Assembly (NCBI RefSeq): GCF_011382965.1
Contig: NZ_CP049934.1
Span: forward strand, 558,001-622,000
Direction of reading: 5' to 3'
Length of the DNA: 64,000 nt
Origin: Leucobacter insecticola
GTDB lineage: Bacteria > Actinomycetota > Actinomycetes > Actinomycetales > Microbacteriaceae
The first letter of the stretch is position 1. Each line of letters starts with the position of its first letter. The translations under genes were made by a program, and so were the position numbers. The notes beneath the pieces are model-generated. The model did no database searches. It was not told the origin of the DNA and saw only the letters and a program-made list of their open reading frames with translations. Positions 30,665 to 40,968 of the stretch are shown here, one piece after another.

Positions 30665-32040
30665 GTGTCGATCGCGCACTTGGGGATCCCCGATCCATTT
30701 GTGGAGAGCAACACACGCGGCAATGAGCGGACCCCTCCATACGATCTGCTCGCCGAGCAGAGTGCGCTCGGCGGAATGCTGCTCTCAAAAGACGCTGTTG
30801 CCGATGTCACCGGTCTCGTTAAGGGTGTTGACTTTTATGTACCCAAGCACGAGGTCATCTACGAAGCCGTGCTCGCGCTCTACTCCCGGGGCGAGCCGAC
30901 CGATGTCATCACGGTCACCGACGAACTCACGAAGTCCGGTGACCTGCAGCGCGCTGGCGGCGCTGAATACCTGCACACCGTCACCAGCATTGTTCCCACC
31001 GCAGCAAACGCGAGCTTCTATGCAGAGATCGTTGCCGAGAAGGCACTGCTGAGGCGCCTCGTTGAGGCCGGTACTCGCATTGTGCAGATGGGTTACGCGG
31101 GTGAGGGCGAAGCCATTGACCTCGTCAACGTCGCCCAGTCAGAGATTTACGGGGTCACGGGGAGAACCAGGGAGAAGACTACGTTCCACTCTCCCTCGCG
31201 GTCGACGCCGCTCTTGAAGAGATCAACAAGGCCAACAGTGCAACTGGCGGCATGCTGGGGGTACCAACCGGGTTCAGCGAACTTGACGCGATGACCAACG
31301 GCTTCGCGGGTGGCCAGATGATCATCATCGCGGCCAGGCCGGCAATGGGTAAGTCGACGCTTGCGCTTGACGTCGCCCGTAACGCCTCTGTGCACGCGGG
31401 TGCAACCACCGTCTTCTTCTCGCTCGAGATGGGCCGCGCCGAGATCGCGATGCGTTTGCTCGCTGCAGAGGCTACGATCCCCATGCAGACGCTGCGCAAG
31501 GGAGCCCTCGACAACCGCGACTTTCAGAAGCTCGCGGCAACCCAGGCGCGGATCGCCGAAGCCCCGCTCTTCATCGACGATAGCCCCAACCTCACCCTCG
31601 TTGAGATCCGCGCAAAGTGCCGTCGACTGAAGCAGCAGCACGGCCTCAAAATGGTCGTTATCGACTACCTCCAGCTCCTCTCCAGCGGCAAAAAGTCTGA
31701 GAGCCGACAGCAAGAGGTCAGTGAGTTTTCGCGGGCGCTCAAGCTGCTTTCGAAAGAGATCGACGTGCCTGTCATCGCGCTTTCACAGCTCAACCGTGCG
31801 TCGGAGCAGCGCGCTGACAAGATGCCCGCTATCTCAGACCTCCGCGAATCCGGCTCGCTTGAGCAGGACGCCGACATGGTGATCCTGCTGCACCGGGAAG
31901 CCGTGGCAGATCGCGACAGCCCGCGGGCTGGCGAAGCAGACTTTATCCTCGCGAAGCAGCGTAACGGTCCCACTGGCACCGTCACCGTCGCCTTCCAGGG
32001 CCACTACTCCCGCTTCCAAGACATGCCCCAGGGCGTCTGA
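30665..32040 (+). CDS. dnaB: Replicative DNA helicase DnaB (frameshifted as written)
   Basis: DnaB is the essential hexameric fork helicase. The N-terminal domain (PPYDLLAEQSALGGMLLSKDA, EVIYEAVLALYSRGEPTD) ends at AQSEIYGVTG. A base is missing in the G run 31159-31162. Adding it reads TGENQGEDYVPLSLAVDAAL and joins directly to the RecA-fold domain, with Walker A ARPAMGKSTLALDVARNA, VVIDYLQLLSSG, RESGSLEQDADMVILLHR and a C-terminal KQRNGPTGTVTVAF. The corrected length is 458 residues, normal for the family. As written it gives two ORFs, 30665-31294 and 31252-32040. An essential gene is unlikely to be broken, so an assembly error is favoured. Confidence 0.92.
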
Positions 32041-32216
32041 ATCTATGGCGCATCCCGCAAGCGTAGATGCGCCGGGCTGCGCCACTCGTGGGGCCTGCGT
32101 GCGTAGGTGCGGGCTCCCCATGTCGTACCTTTGCAGGTCTGAATGCACAGAAGCCAATGCGGGTGGTTCTCGGATTCGGGCACGGTAGACTGTGCGGAGT
32201 TCAAGAGAGGGGCGAC

Positions 32217-32780
32217 ATGGCTGCTAATGATGTAACAGCTGAACGTACCCCGAACCCGATAGCTCACGCGCGCGCGATCCGCCTGATCCGTATCGCCGTG
32301 CTCTTCATCGCGGGCGTTGCGATTGCCTTCACAGCGCCCATGCACGAGCAACTCGGCTTCAATACCTTGATCACCGCGTTTACACTCGGGGCGGTCGGCG
32401 TCTCCCTCTTCATTGAGTGGTTTGCAATTCGGCCGCAATCAGGAAGCCCGGTCACTCTGCTACTCGCCGTGGTCGCGCTCATCGCTGCCGTCATCCTGCC
32501 GTTCACGGGCTCGATCATCGGCTTTGCGGTCACGGTCGCCTCGTGGGCACTCGCGAGCGCCTTGCTGGAGTTTGTCGGAGCGACGACGCGTGAGCGACGC
32601 GACGCGACGCTTCTCGGTGTCCTTGGGATCCTGCTCTCGATCCTGATTCTTCTAGTGCGTGAGGATCAGGTCGCGATCCTTGGCTTCTTCGGAGCTTACG
32701 CATTCATCGCCGCGGTGTTCCTTGGTATTTCAGCATTCGATTCACCCCAACCACGCAGTCCCGTAGAAAGCACACGATGA
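32217..32780 (+). CDS. Six-helix membrane protein of unknown function
   Basis: A 187-residue protein with about six hydrophobic segments (IAVLFIAGVAIAFTAP, LITAFTLGAVGVSLFIEW, TLLLAVVALIAAVILPFTG, FAVTVASWALASALLEFVG, LLGVLGILLSILILLV, GFFGAYAFIAAVFLGIS). It has the look of an HdeD/DUF308-like tandem helix-pair protein, though I am not sure. The ATG at 32217 follows a GAGAGGGG Shine-Dalgarno. Overlaps the next gene by 4 nt. Confidence 0.7.
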   Translation: MAANDVTAERTPNPIAHARAIRLIRIAVLFIAGVAIAFTAPMHEQLGFNTLITAFTLGAVGVSLFIEWFAIRPQSGSPVTLLLAVVALIAAVILPFTGSIIGFAVTVASWALASALLEFVGATTRERRDATLLGVLGILLSILILLVREDQVAILGFFGAYAFIAAVFLGISAFDSPQPRSPVESTR

Positions 32781-33070
32781 GCCAGCTTCCAGAGTCCGTA
32801 CCCCACGATCCCGTGACGCCGTCGCGTAGGGATCGACTGCGCCCGCTCGAGCTGCTCGGGTTTTCCGGGGTCCTCGCAGTGTTTGCGGGCCTCATCGTGT
32901 TGATGGTCACAAAGGGCGATTGGATCCTCACCGCTTTTGCTGCAGGCATTGCCTTCATCGCGTGTGTGGTGGTGGTGGCGCTCCTCGGTCTCGGTGGCAA
33001 ACCGAGCAAGGAAGACGACGAGGCCCGCAAAGATCTACAGCAGCCCGAAAACGGGAAGAACTGGCACTAG
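32777..33070 (+). CDS. Small two-helix membrane protein
   Basis: A 97-residue protein with segments LLGFSGVLAVFAGLIVLMVT and LTAFAAGIAFIACVVVVALLGL and a charged C-terminus (KPSKEDDEARKDLQQPENG). Family unknown. It overlaps the upstream membrane-protein gene by ATGA, so the two are probably co-translated. A long palindrome follows. Confidence 0.7.
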   Translation: MSQLPESVPHDPVTPSRRDRLRPLELLGFSGVLAVFAGLIVLMVTKGDWILTAFAAGIAFIACVVVVALLGLGGKPSKEDDEARKDLQQPENGKNWH

Positions 33071-33100
33071 GGAACACGCCGCTACCCGCGATCGGTGAAT

Positions 33101-33190
33101 CTCTCAACGAGAATGCACTATCTCGACGAGAAACCATCCTGCCGACGCACGGGAGTGCTTTGTCGTCGAGATAGTGCATTCTCGTGAGAG
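33101..33190. repeat. Long palindromic element between convergent genes
   Basis: Arms 33101-33129 and 33163-33190 are complementary over about 28 bp, with one unpaired T and a 33-nt loop; the shared core is CTATCTCGACGA. It sits between two convergent genes with no T-run. It may work as a two-way terminator or be a REP/MITE-like repeat. Confidence 0.75.
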
Positions 33191-33200
33191 CCCGCCGCGG

Positions 33201-33721
33201 CTAGCTACGCTGGTCACGAGGGCGAGGGCGAGGGCGCCTCGCCCAAGCTCGCGCACCCTGGCTTGAGAGCGCAAGCATCACCAAAATGTCGAGCGCGAGC
33301 GTGAGGAGTGTTGTTCGCACGGTGATTTCTGCACCGCTCACAAAGTAGTCGACGGCCGCGATCGAGATACTGACCGTTGACCACAGCATCACGAGCAAAC
33401 GGGCAACGTTGCTGCCGCGCCACAGCCAGCGTGCGAGCAACAGCAGAAACAGCGTCCATGCCGCGCCGAATCCGAGCAGGATCCAGAGCACGATCTGAGC
33501 GACCTCCAGATCCTCTTCAAGGTTGAGGTTTTCCAGTGTCTGTGGCCAGGTCCGTACGAATCCGATACTCCATATCACCGCAGCCACAGCGCGCAGCAGC
33601 ACGAGCAGAGTGCCGCCGATGATGGGTGCAGGACGGGGCGCATCGGGGAGAGGACGGGATCCCGGCCGAGGATGGCGGTGGCCGGCTCGACCGCGGAGCG
33701 TTTGGCCCGGGAGTTAGTCAT
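33201..33721 (-). CDS. Membrane protein, unknown function (frameshifted as written)
   Basis: The open frame 33201-33602 shows four hydrophobic segments (AVAAVIWSIGFVR, IVLWILLGFGAAWTLFLLLLA, VARLLVMLWSTVSISIAAV, VRTTLLTLALDILVMLAL). Upstream, another frame starts MTNSRAKRSAVEPATAILGR at an ATG overlapping the LssY_C stop. Adding one base in the G run 33645-33648 joins them through VLSPDAPRPAPIIGGTLLVL into one 173-residue protein. Function unknown; probably co-transcribed with the LssY_C gene. Confidence 0.7.
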
Positions 33722-34562
33722 CCGCCACCCCCGTAATGCCGCGCAGATCAAGTATCGGGAGGGAGCCGTCGGTGCGGATCGTGTCACCACCGCCGTTTCT
33801 GGAGTGATACCCGGTCGAAAAGTCGATGAGGGTTTCCACAGTGATATCGGGATCGCTGGTGAGTACTGTCTGCACGACGTGGTCGCGCTCGATGTCGGTG
33901 TCTGCGTCGATCTTGTGCGTGATTTGTAGTGTGAAGAGCGATAACCCGACGGCGCGATCAAAGGTGCCGGCCGCGAGCCAGTCGACGCGTGCACCGCCCG
34001 GGAGCAGCCAGTCATCGGGTGTGCGCCAGAAGCGGACGTGGTGTCGCTTTGCGGGGTTCCCAGAGACCTCCTGCTGGTAGGCGAAATTCTGCATGTTGCC
34101 GAACAGAAAGAGCGGGCTCACCGGAGCCTCGTCGTAGCTGCGTCTGGTGAGTGTGGCCAGCACGATTCTCCAGGAGGAGCGTAGTGTCAGCTGATCAGCT
34201 TGGATCCACCCGGCGCGTTTCATGGCGGCGTGGAGCTGATCCTCGCTCCCCAACACCGCAATATTGATCGGATCACCCAGCAGCCCGTCGCTTGTGCGGG
34301 TTCTGCCGATGAAGTAGTTGGGCACGTATACGGTTGTGAGGATGCGGTGGAGACGAGGAAGCACCAGGTAGGCGAGGATCACCCAGAACACGACGAAGAA
34401 CAGGATTCCGAACCAGCCGAACTGGAAGCTCTCGGTGAAAATGAGCCAGGCAAGCCACACCGCCGCCAGGCCCGCGTACACAAAGAAGAAGTGGTCGAAA
34501 AGGGCAGTCAGAGACGCGCGGCGGCGTGCCGGGGTGGCCGGTACCGTGTGCTTTGATCCCAT
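33714..34562 (-). CDS. LssY C-terminal domain membrane protein
   Basis: A 282-residue protein. Two N-terminal membrane helices (FFVYAGLAAVWLAWLIF, GILFFVVFWVILAYLVLP) precede a soluble LssY_C-type domain: DPINIAVLGSEDQLHAAMKRAGW, FLFGNMQNFAYQQEV, KRHHVRFWRTPDDW, HKIDADTDIERDHVV. The domain also occurs in phosphatase/type II secretion-linked proteins; its reaction is unknown. ATG 34562 is used; a GTG two codons upstream is possible. The next gene overlaps its stop. Confidence 0.75.
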   Translation of the reverse strand: MGSKHTVPATPARRRASLTALFDHFFFVYAGLAAVWLAWLIFTESFQFGWFGILFFVVFWVILAYLVLPRLHRILTTVYVPNYFIGRTRTSDGLLGDPINIAVLGSEDQLHAAMKRAGWIQADQLTLRSSWRIVLATLTRRSYDEAPVSPLFLFGNMQNFAYQQEVSGNPAKRHHVRFWRTPDDWLLPGGARVDWLAAGTFDRAVGLSLFTLQITHKIDADTDIERDHVVQTVLTSDPDITVETLIDFSTGYHSRNGGGDTIRTDGSLPILDLRGITGVADD

Positions 34563-34585
34563 GTTCACATCGTAGTCAGTGCCCC

Positions 34586-34705
34586 GCTGGTTGAGGGAGG
34601 CCCTAGGGCCGAGCGCCGTGCTGAGTGAGCGCAGCGAGTCGAAGTATCGAAACCAAGGGTGCAGTTTCCTTGGTTTCGACTCGCTAGCGCTCGCTCAACC
34701 GGCGG
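34586..34705. repeat. Dispersed palindromic repeat, copy 2
   Basis: A compound inverted repeat. GAGCGCAGCGAGTCGAA (34627-34643) opposes TTTCGACTCGCTAGCGCTC (34674-34692), and TCGAAACCAAGG (34647-34658) opposes CCTTGGTTTCGA (34668-34679). The outer edges are GCTGGTTGAG and GCTCAACCGGCGG. It shares the GTTGAG...GAGTCGAAA core with copies near mshA, hemG and hemD. Confidence 0.8.
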
Positions 34706-34710
34706 GGTCG

Positions 34711-37700
34711 CTAGACTCTCCCGCCACCTCGTGCTCGGCGGCGAAGAGCCGGGAGTCCGAGTACGAGGCCCAACGTCAGGAGTCCGAGTCCGCCGAGCCA
34801 CGCGGCCCAGGCATCGCTGCCGGTTGAGGCCAGCCAGCCGCTCCTTGGAGTGTTCACCGGGGTCGTCCATGGTGTCGGCGGTGTTGGCGGCGTCGGCGGC
34901 ACCGGTGGGTTTGTCGGCGGTGTCGCGTTGCAGTTTGGCGTGGCCGGCGGGTAGACGACCACCGCCGCAGAGGAGGGATTGATCCGGATCTCCATCACGG
35001 CCTCCCCGCGGAGGTTGTAGAACGGAGCGTTTGGATCGAGCACCCAGCTGCCGTCTGGGTTCTGAGTCCAACCGGGCCAAGCAATGGGGTTGCCCGCGGC
35101 GTCGACCGCGGCGCCCGGCCAGAGCAACTGTCCCTCAAGAGGGGTGCCATCTGCCCACCCACTCGGCACGTCGATGGGGTCGACCTGCGATGCACCGTCC
35201 GCGAGCAACGCTGCGGCGTCACCCGCGTCAATCGATGGATCCCGATTCTCGTAGGCGTCAAGCGTCCACCAGATGAGCGAGATTGTTGGCACATCGGCCA
35301 CGTTGAACGGGGTTACCGAGTAGCTTGCATAGGGCGTGTCTGCCCGGCAGACCGCATCGGCCTCAACTGCGATCGTTTTCACCGGAGTCGTGACGCTCGC
35401 GCAGTTGTCGCTTTCGATGTTGTCGGTGCCAGCACCCTCCGAGACGCACGCCGTGTTGACGATCGGCGGGTAGGGATCCGATTCGCTCGGACGAGGGAGG
35501 GCGCCGACGCTCACGTCAAAGGTGAACACGGCGACCTCGCCGGCCATGAACTGCTCGGGATAGTCCGCGATGAATACGCTGTCACTGAATGCGGCGGTCC
35601 AGCCATCCGGGGCGGACAGCGTGCCTTCCACGTAACTCAGGCCGGTCGGCAGCGGATCCGTCACGGTCACCGCCTCAGCGGGATCCTGCCCCGTGTTGGT
35701 TACCGTGATGGTGTAGCTGATTACCTCATCCTTCCCGGTATCGACGGCGCCCTCCGGGATCGGTGCGTGCGTCTTTTCGATACCGAGATTGACGTCCCGC
35801 ACACGGTCGGTGGTGTCGCAGTCATCGGGCTCGAGGAGCACCGCGGGTGGGTCTGCAAACGGATTGGCAAGATCCGGCATGCTGACCGGGCACTCGCCGC
35901 CGGGGGTTCCCGGGGTGGCGACGTTGTTGAGCGTCTCCCCGTGAGCATCGGCGTGCACCGTGACCGCGTAGCTGATGGTGGCCTCCGGATCGCCCGCCGC
36001 CATTGTCGGGATGTCCCAGCGCAACTGCTTCGTGACCGGATCAAACGTCAGACCCGGGAGAGCGGCTGCACGAGGTTGGCCTCATCGAGGACATCGCTGA
36101 GATCGTCGAGCGCGGTTGCCCCCGTCACGGTTGCGTCGCTCGTGTTCAGTGCATGCAGTGTGTAGGTGATCGTCGATGAGGGATCAACGATGCTGCCAGA
36201 TGCCGGATCGCTGGTCTTGGTGAGGCGCCAACCCGGCGTGACGTGGGTCGTCTCGCACGATCCCTCGCAACTTGAACCCACGGGCGGCGTCACCACATTG
36301 TGTAGCGTCTCATCGAATGCGTCGTCGTTGATGAGCACGGTGTACTCGAGTGTCGCGGTGCCCGTGAGCGTGTCGATCTGCCAGTCGAGCGTGCTGCTCG
36401 CCGCGCCCAGTGTTGCCGTGCCCACTGACGGGTTCGGCTCGCCCTGCAGCGTAGCGTTGTCAAGCACATCAGCGAGATCATCGGTGATGAGCAGGTCCGT
36501 CGGATACACGCCGCCGGTGTGGGTCGCGGTAATCGTATAGGTCACCGTGGTGCCGGGGAGGACGGTGGATCCGCTCGCTGGGGTGCTGGACTTCGAAACG
36601 GTCCATGTGGGTGCAAGAGCCGTGTTGATGATCGTGCAGCTCACCTTTTCACCCTCGGCAAGGGTGATCGTGGAACCCGCAAGCACCCCGCCATCACAGC
36701 TCCACGTGCCTGCCTCGTATCCCACCGCGGTGCCCGCTTCGGAGAGATCGTAGGATCCCACCTTCACCTGTGCGTTGGTAATGCTGGCGTCCCCGGTGAC
36801 CCCGGTGATCGGGGTGGGGCCGGATCCTGTCAGCGTCCAATCACCGGGTTCCCCGCTGCCGCCCGTGGCGCCGTTTTCGACGACCTTGATGAGCGTGAGT
36901 TCGGGGAGAGCGCGGTGTTCGTGATCGTGCAGATGACATTGCCGCCGGTGGGCACGGTAACGGCTTGGCCGCCGAGAACGGTATCGAAGACCACACCACC
37001 CTCACAGATCCAGTCACCGGCGTCGAAACCGCCCGGTCCTTCTTCAGAGAGGGTGTAGTCCCCCCCGAAGACCGAGACGGTTTCGACGCCGCCGCCCGCC
37101 CTGACGCCCGTTCCGTTGCCTGATACTGACTCCTGGCCCGCGATACCGTTGGGGGTGGCCGTTAGCGTCCACTCCGCAGGGAGCCTCGTGCTGCCAGTGT
37201 CACCCTGCTCAACCTCTTTGATGAGGGTGAGCGTTGCGGGACGATCCGCGTTGGTGAAGGTGCACACGACCTCGTCACCGAGAGCGAGTGTCGCGGTCGG
37301 ATCCGCAAGGCTCGTGCCCAGGAGCTCGCCGTCGTTGCTGCAGACGAGGCCGCTCAGCTCGTAGCCGATGGGGTCGATGTTGGTTTCACCCAGAGTGTAG
37401 GTGCCGATTTGGACCGGAACCTGGGTGGTGGCAGGTGTCCCGCTGAGGCCGTTTACGGTGGTGGGGCCCGTGGCGCTCAGCGGGAACTCGTTCTCCGCAC
37501 GGCTGCCGCCGTGGGAATTCTGAACCTCTTTTTCGAGGGTGAGAGTTGGCGCGATCGCCGTGTTCGTGATCGTACAGATCACATTTTCTCCGGGGGACAG
37601 GGTGACGGAGGACGCGTCCGAAGATGTCGCCCCCGTGCAGCTCCAGTCGGAGGCGTCGTATCCTCCGGGGCCGGTCTCCGCGAGGTCATATACGCCCGCG

Positions 37701-40700
37701 GCCACCGACTGCGCCGTCACCTCGGGGCTTCCGGCTGCACCGCTGACGGTGTCGGTTCCGGTCGCGCTGAGCGTCCAGGCGGAGGCAGCCGTCGTGGCGC
37801 CGGTGGTGCCGTTATCGACGACCTTGACGAGGCTCAGCGTCGCCGCTTGATCCGTATTCACGAATACGCAGCGGACGTTTCCGAGGGCCTGGACAGTGAC
37901 CGACGTTGTCGCCTCGAATGTGCCGTTCGGGCCGGTGTCACACTTGAGGGATTCGAGGGCGTAGCCGGAGGGACCGCTCTCGCTCAACGCGTAGGTGGTG
38001 CCGGGGCGAACTGAAACGGTCTCACCCGTTTCGCTCCCCGTCACTGTCTCGGCTTCGAGCCCGGAGGGGAACGTGCCCGTTGGGCTTGCCGTCAGTTCCC
38101 AGTCCGCGGGTTCGCGTGTGCCACCGTCATCGTTGGTGACCTGCTTGATCAGCGTGAGTGACGCGGTCTGGTTGACGGCGGTGCACTGGACGCGGAATCC
38201 CAGGGGTACGATCACGGCACCGTTGATCCCGTCTGCAAAACCGGGGATGACGTTTCCCTGGTCGTCAACCTGCAGGCACTGCCAGCTGCCGGTTGACGGG
38301 AGCTGCGGGTTGCCGCCCTGGGTGATGGTCTGGGTGTAGAGCTGGCTGCCACTCGACTCCGCAAGAGGGTAGCGGGTGTTGGGGGTGACCTCCGCGGTGG
38401 CACCGCTTGAGCCCGAAGCGCCGTTCGGTCCGGGCAGTGCGCCCGCTGGTGCGACGGCGTCGAGGGTCCAGCTGGCCGGATCCGCGTTGCCTCCCTGCAC
38501 CACTTTCTTAAGGGTGAGTTGCGCGGTGCAGGTGACCACGTTCGTGATCGTGTAGGTGTTGTCCGCCGTGATCGTGGCGGAGTAGGGGAGCGGAAGATCA
38601 ACCGGGGCGCCGTTGTGGAGGGTGATCCTTTGGCTGGTCAGGGAGCAGAGCTCGCGTCCGGTGAAGGTTACCTCCTCGTTGATTTCTAAGGTGCTGCCAA
38701 CGGTGAGGCCGCCGCGCGGATCGCCCCACGCCTGGTCGGTGCCGCCGAGCGTGAGCTGACCGTCAATGCCGATGGGCTGGTTGCCGTTGCTGTACGTGAC
38801 GCCATTGACCACCCAGGTTTTGTCAACGGCGAGGCTTGCCAGCGGAGCCGGTGGGCGATTGTAAACGGTGCATGAAATTGCCGCACTCGCGGGGGCTTCA
38901 ACCGAAAAGGCCGTTGCGTGAAGCGGATCGTTGACGACGGGGACGGAGGCTCCGGTCGAGATGTTCACACACACGCCGCGGGCACCTCCCTGGGTGACGA
39001 GGGTGTAGCCGGGCTGCTGGGTTTCCGCGAGGGTGATGGTTCCCACGGTGGTTCCGCCTGCATAGTTGAGGGGGAAGTTCACCGCGCCGGTGTCATTGGT
39101 GACACTGCTCTGTGATGCTGGCGTGACCCCGGGGAGCTTGTCGTAGCGGTGAAGTTCCACCCAGCGGCAGGAGATGCTCCCGTGATGTCTTCGCCTGAGG
39201 TGGTCGCCGAAACGACCTGCTTGACGACGGACACCGAACCCGCGCAGTTTCCGAGGGCGAGCTCACGGAGAGCCTCGCCGGCGGCGGCGTAGTCGCTGCT
39301 CTGGTAGTAGTCCGATCCGGCTATCGGTCCGGAGATGGCGCGGAGGTTGTCGGGGGAACCGTTGACGCCGTCGCCCACACCAAAGGCGATTACCTTGGTG
39401 CCTTCCGCTTTGACCGCATTCGCGGAAAAAATGCCGTTCTCAACTTCCCGGAAACGGGTTCTGTTTCCGGGTCCCTCGGCTTCGGCGTAGGAGGTTGGGT
39501 TGCCGTCGGTGAGCACGATAGCAACATCAAATTGCGAAGTGCTTGCGGCGACCTGATAGATGCCGCGGTCCCAGTTGGTGGTGCTGCCCGCGGTGTAGCT
39601 ATCGATCCGGTTCTTGACGGTGGTTGCGCCCGCGGTCGTCGAGACGTTCGTCGAGTTCAGGTTCGCCCCGTGGGAGCTGGCGCATTCGCGGCAAAGGTGA
39701 ACAGTGCCACCTGGCTGGGCGTGCCGGTGAGGGCATCCACGAAGCCCTTGGCCGCAGCCCGCATCTGGGTGATGTAGGGCGACACCGAGCCCGAGAGGTC
39801 AACCACCAGGGCAACGCGAATGCCGCACTGCTGCGGGAACGAGGGGTTGTTGCGGGAGTTCTGCCAAATGCCGCCCGAGGCGTTGTTTTCTGAACCCGAG
39901 GCGATCATGAAGTTCACGGTCGAGCGGTAGGTGGTGTTCGCGAGTAACTGGTTTCCGGTGCGGAACTGGTATGCGAGGCTGCTTGGCGTGGTGCCCGCGG
40001 CGAGCGTGGAGTTGGCGAAATAGCCCGTGGGTGCGCCAGCCTGCTTGATCCAAAAACGGGCGTTGCGGTTGACGCCCGCGGGGTTGCCGCCGCTCGCGTC
40101 TTGGGTGTCGGGGATGGTGAAACTGCAGTCGCCGGCGCTGTCAGACACGCAGCTTGCCCACGGTTCGGGGCGGGGCGCGGGATTCGGGCCGCCACCCCCA
40201 CCGCTGTACAACTGCAGGGTGACGCCCGCGAGGCCCGAGACGCTGGTGATGCTCGTGCGATCACCCGCGACGGAAACGGTGATCACCGAGGATGTGGCGG
40301 AGGGAGCCGGCACGAGGAACGGGGTGATTTCCGCTGCTGCCATTTGGGGTTCTGCGGTCGTGTCCACCTTCTTCGTTTTTTCCTTGGCGGGCGCCTCCGT
40401 CGGTGTTGGCGCTTCTGTCGGCGTCGGAGACGGCGTTGGTGGCGCCGACGGCTCGGGAGTAGGTGTGCTCGGGGTGCTCGGGGTGGGCGTTTCCTGCGAT
40501 CCTTCTTTGCCCCCTTTTGTAACCGGGGCAGTGGGTTCGGGCTCAGGATCGACGGGCACGGTTGTCATCGTGTCGTCGCTCGCCTGCGCTACAACGCCAC
40601 TTCCCAGGTCCATAAATGTCATTCCACTGACTAACAGCGGCGTTAACACGAAAGCCATGATGTACCCGGAGGGATGAGAAGAATCTCCGTTGATTCGAAA

Positions 40701-40703
40701 CAT
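34711..40703 (-). CDS. Giant LAxTG-anchored surface adhesin (four frameshifts as written)
   Basis: A secreted wall-anchored protein, read in five pieces. Adding one base at each of four places (39666-39669, 39127-39134, 36903-36906, 36053-36058) gives one 1,998-residue frame. It has a signal/membrane segment (~15-40) and a Pro/Thr stalk (~55-115). A von Willebrand A domain carries the MIDAS DLSGSVS near residue 300. About six SpaA-like prealbumin repeats follow (WTLSATGTD ... GPGGYDASDWSCTG ... ENVICTITNTAIAP), then about three DUF11 repeats (TVTNTGQDPAEAVTVTDPLP). The C-terminus is WLASTG, a hydrophobic helix and RRRARGGGR, a class E sortase signal. AGGAGC precedes the ATG. A role in adhesion or pilus-like structure is inferred. 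Confidence 0.8.
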
Positions 40704-40968
40704 GATCAGCTCCTGCCAAGTTTGGCAACCCCACCATAGAGCGCCTTCTTGCCGATCACGCTATGCAGTCACTCGCGGATCCGGCACCGTGGGAATTACG
40801 TAGATTTGGGGAGCTGTTCGCGAAACAAGTTTTATTCTACGTACGTTGACGAAATTTGTAGCGGGTGCTTTACTGGCATTTGGCTCTGAGGGCGCGTAGT
40901 TCTCGACGGAGATCCCGATCCAGCTAGGTGCCGCGCAGGAAACAGTTGAAGTGTCGAAGGAGACAAAA

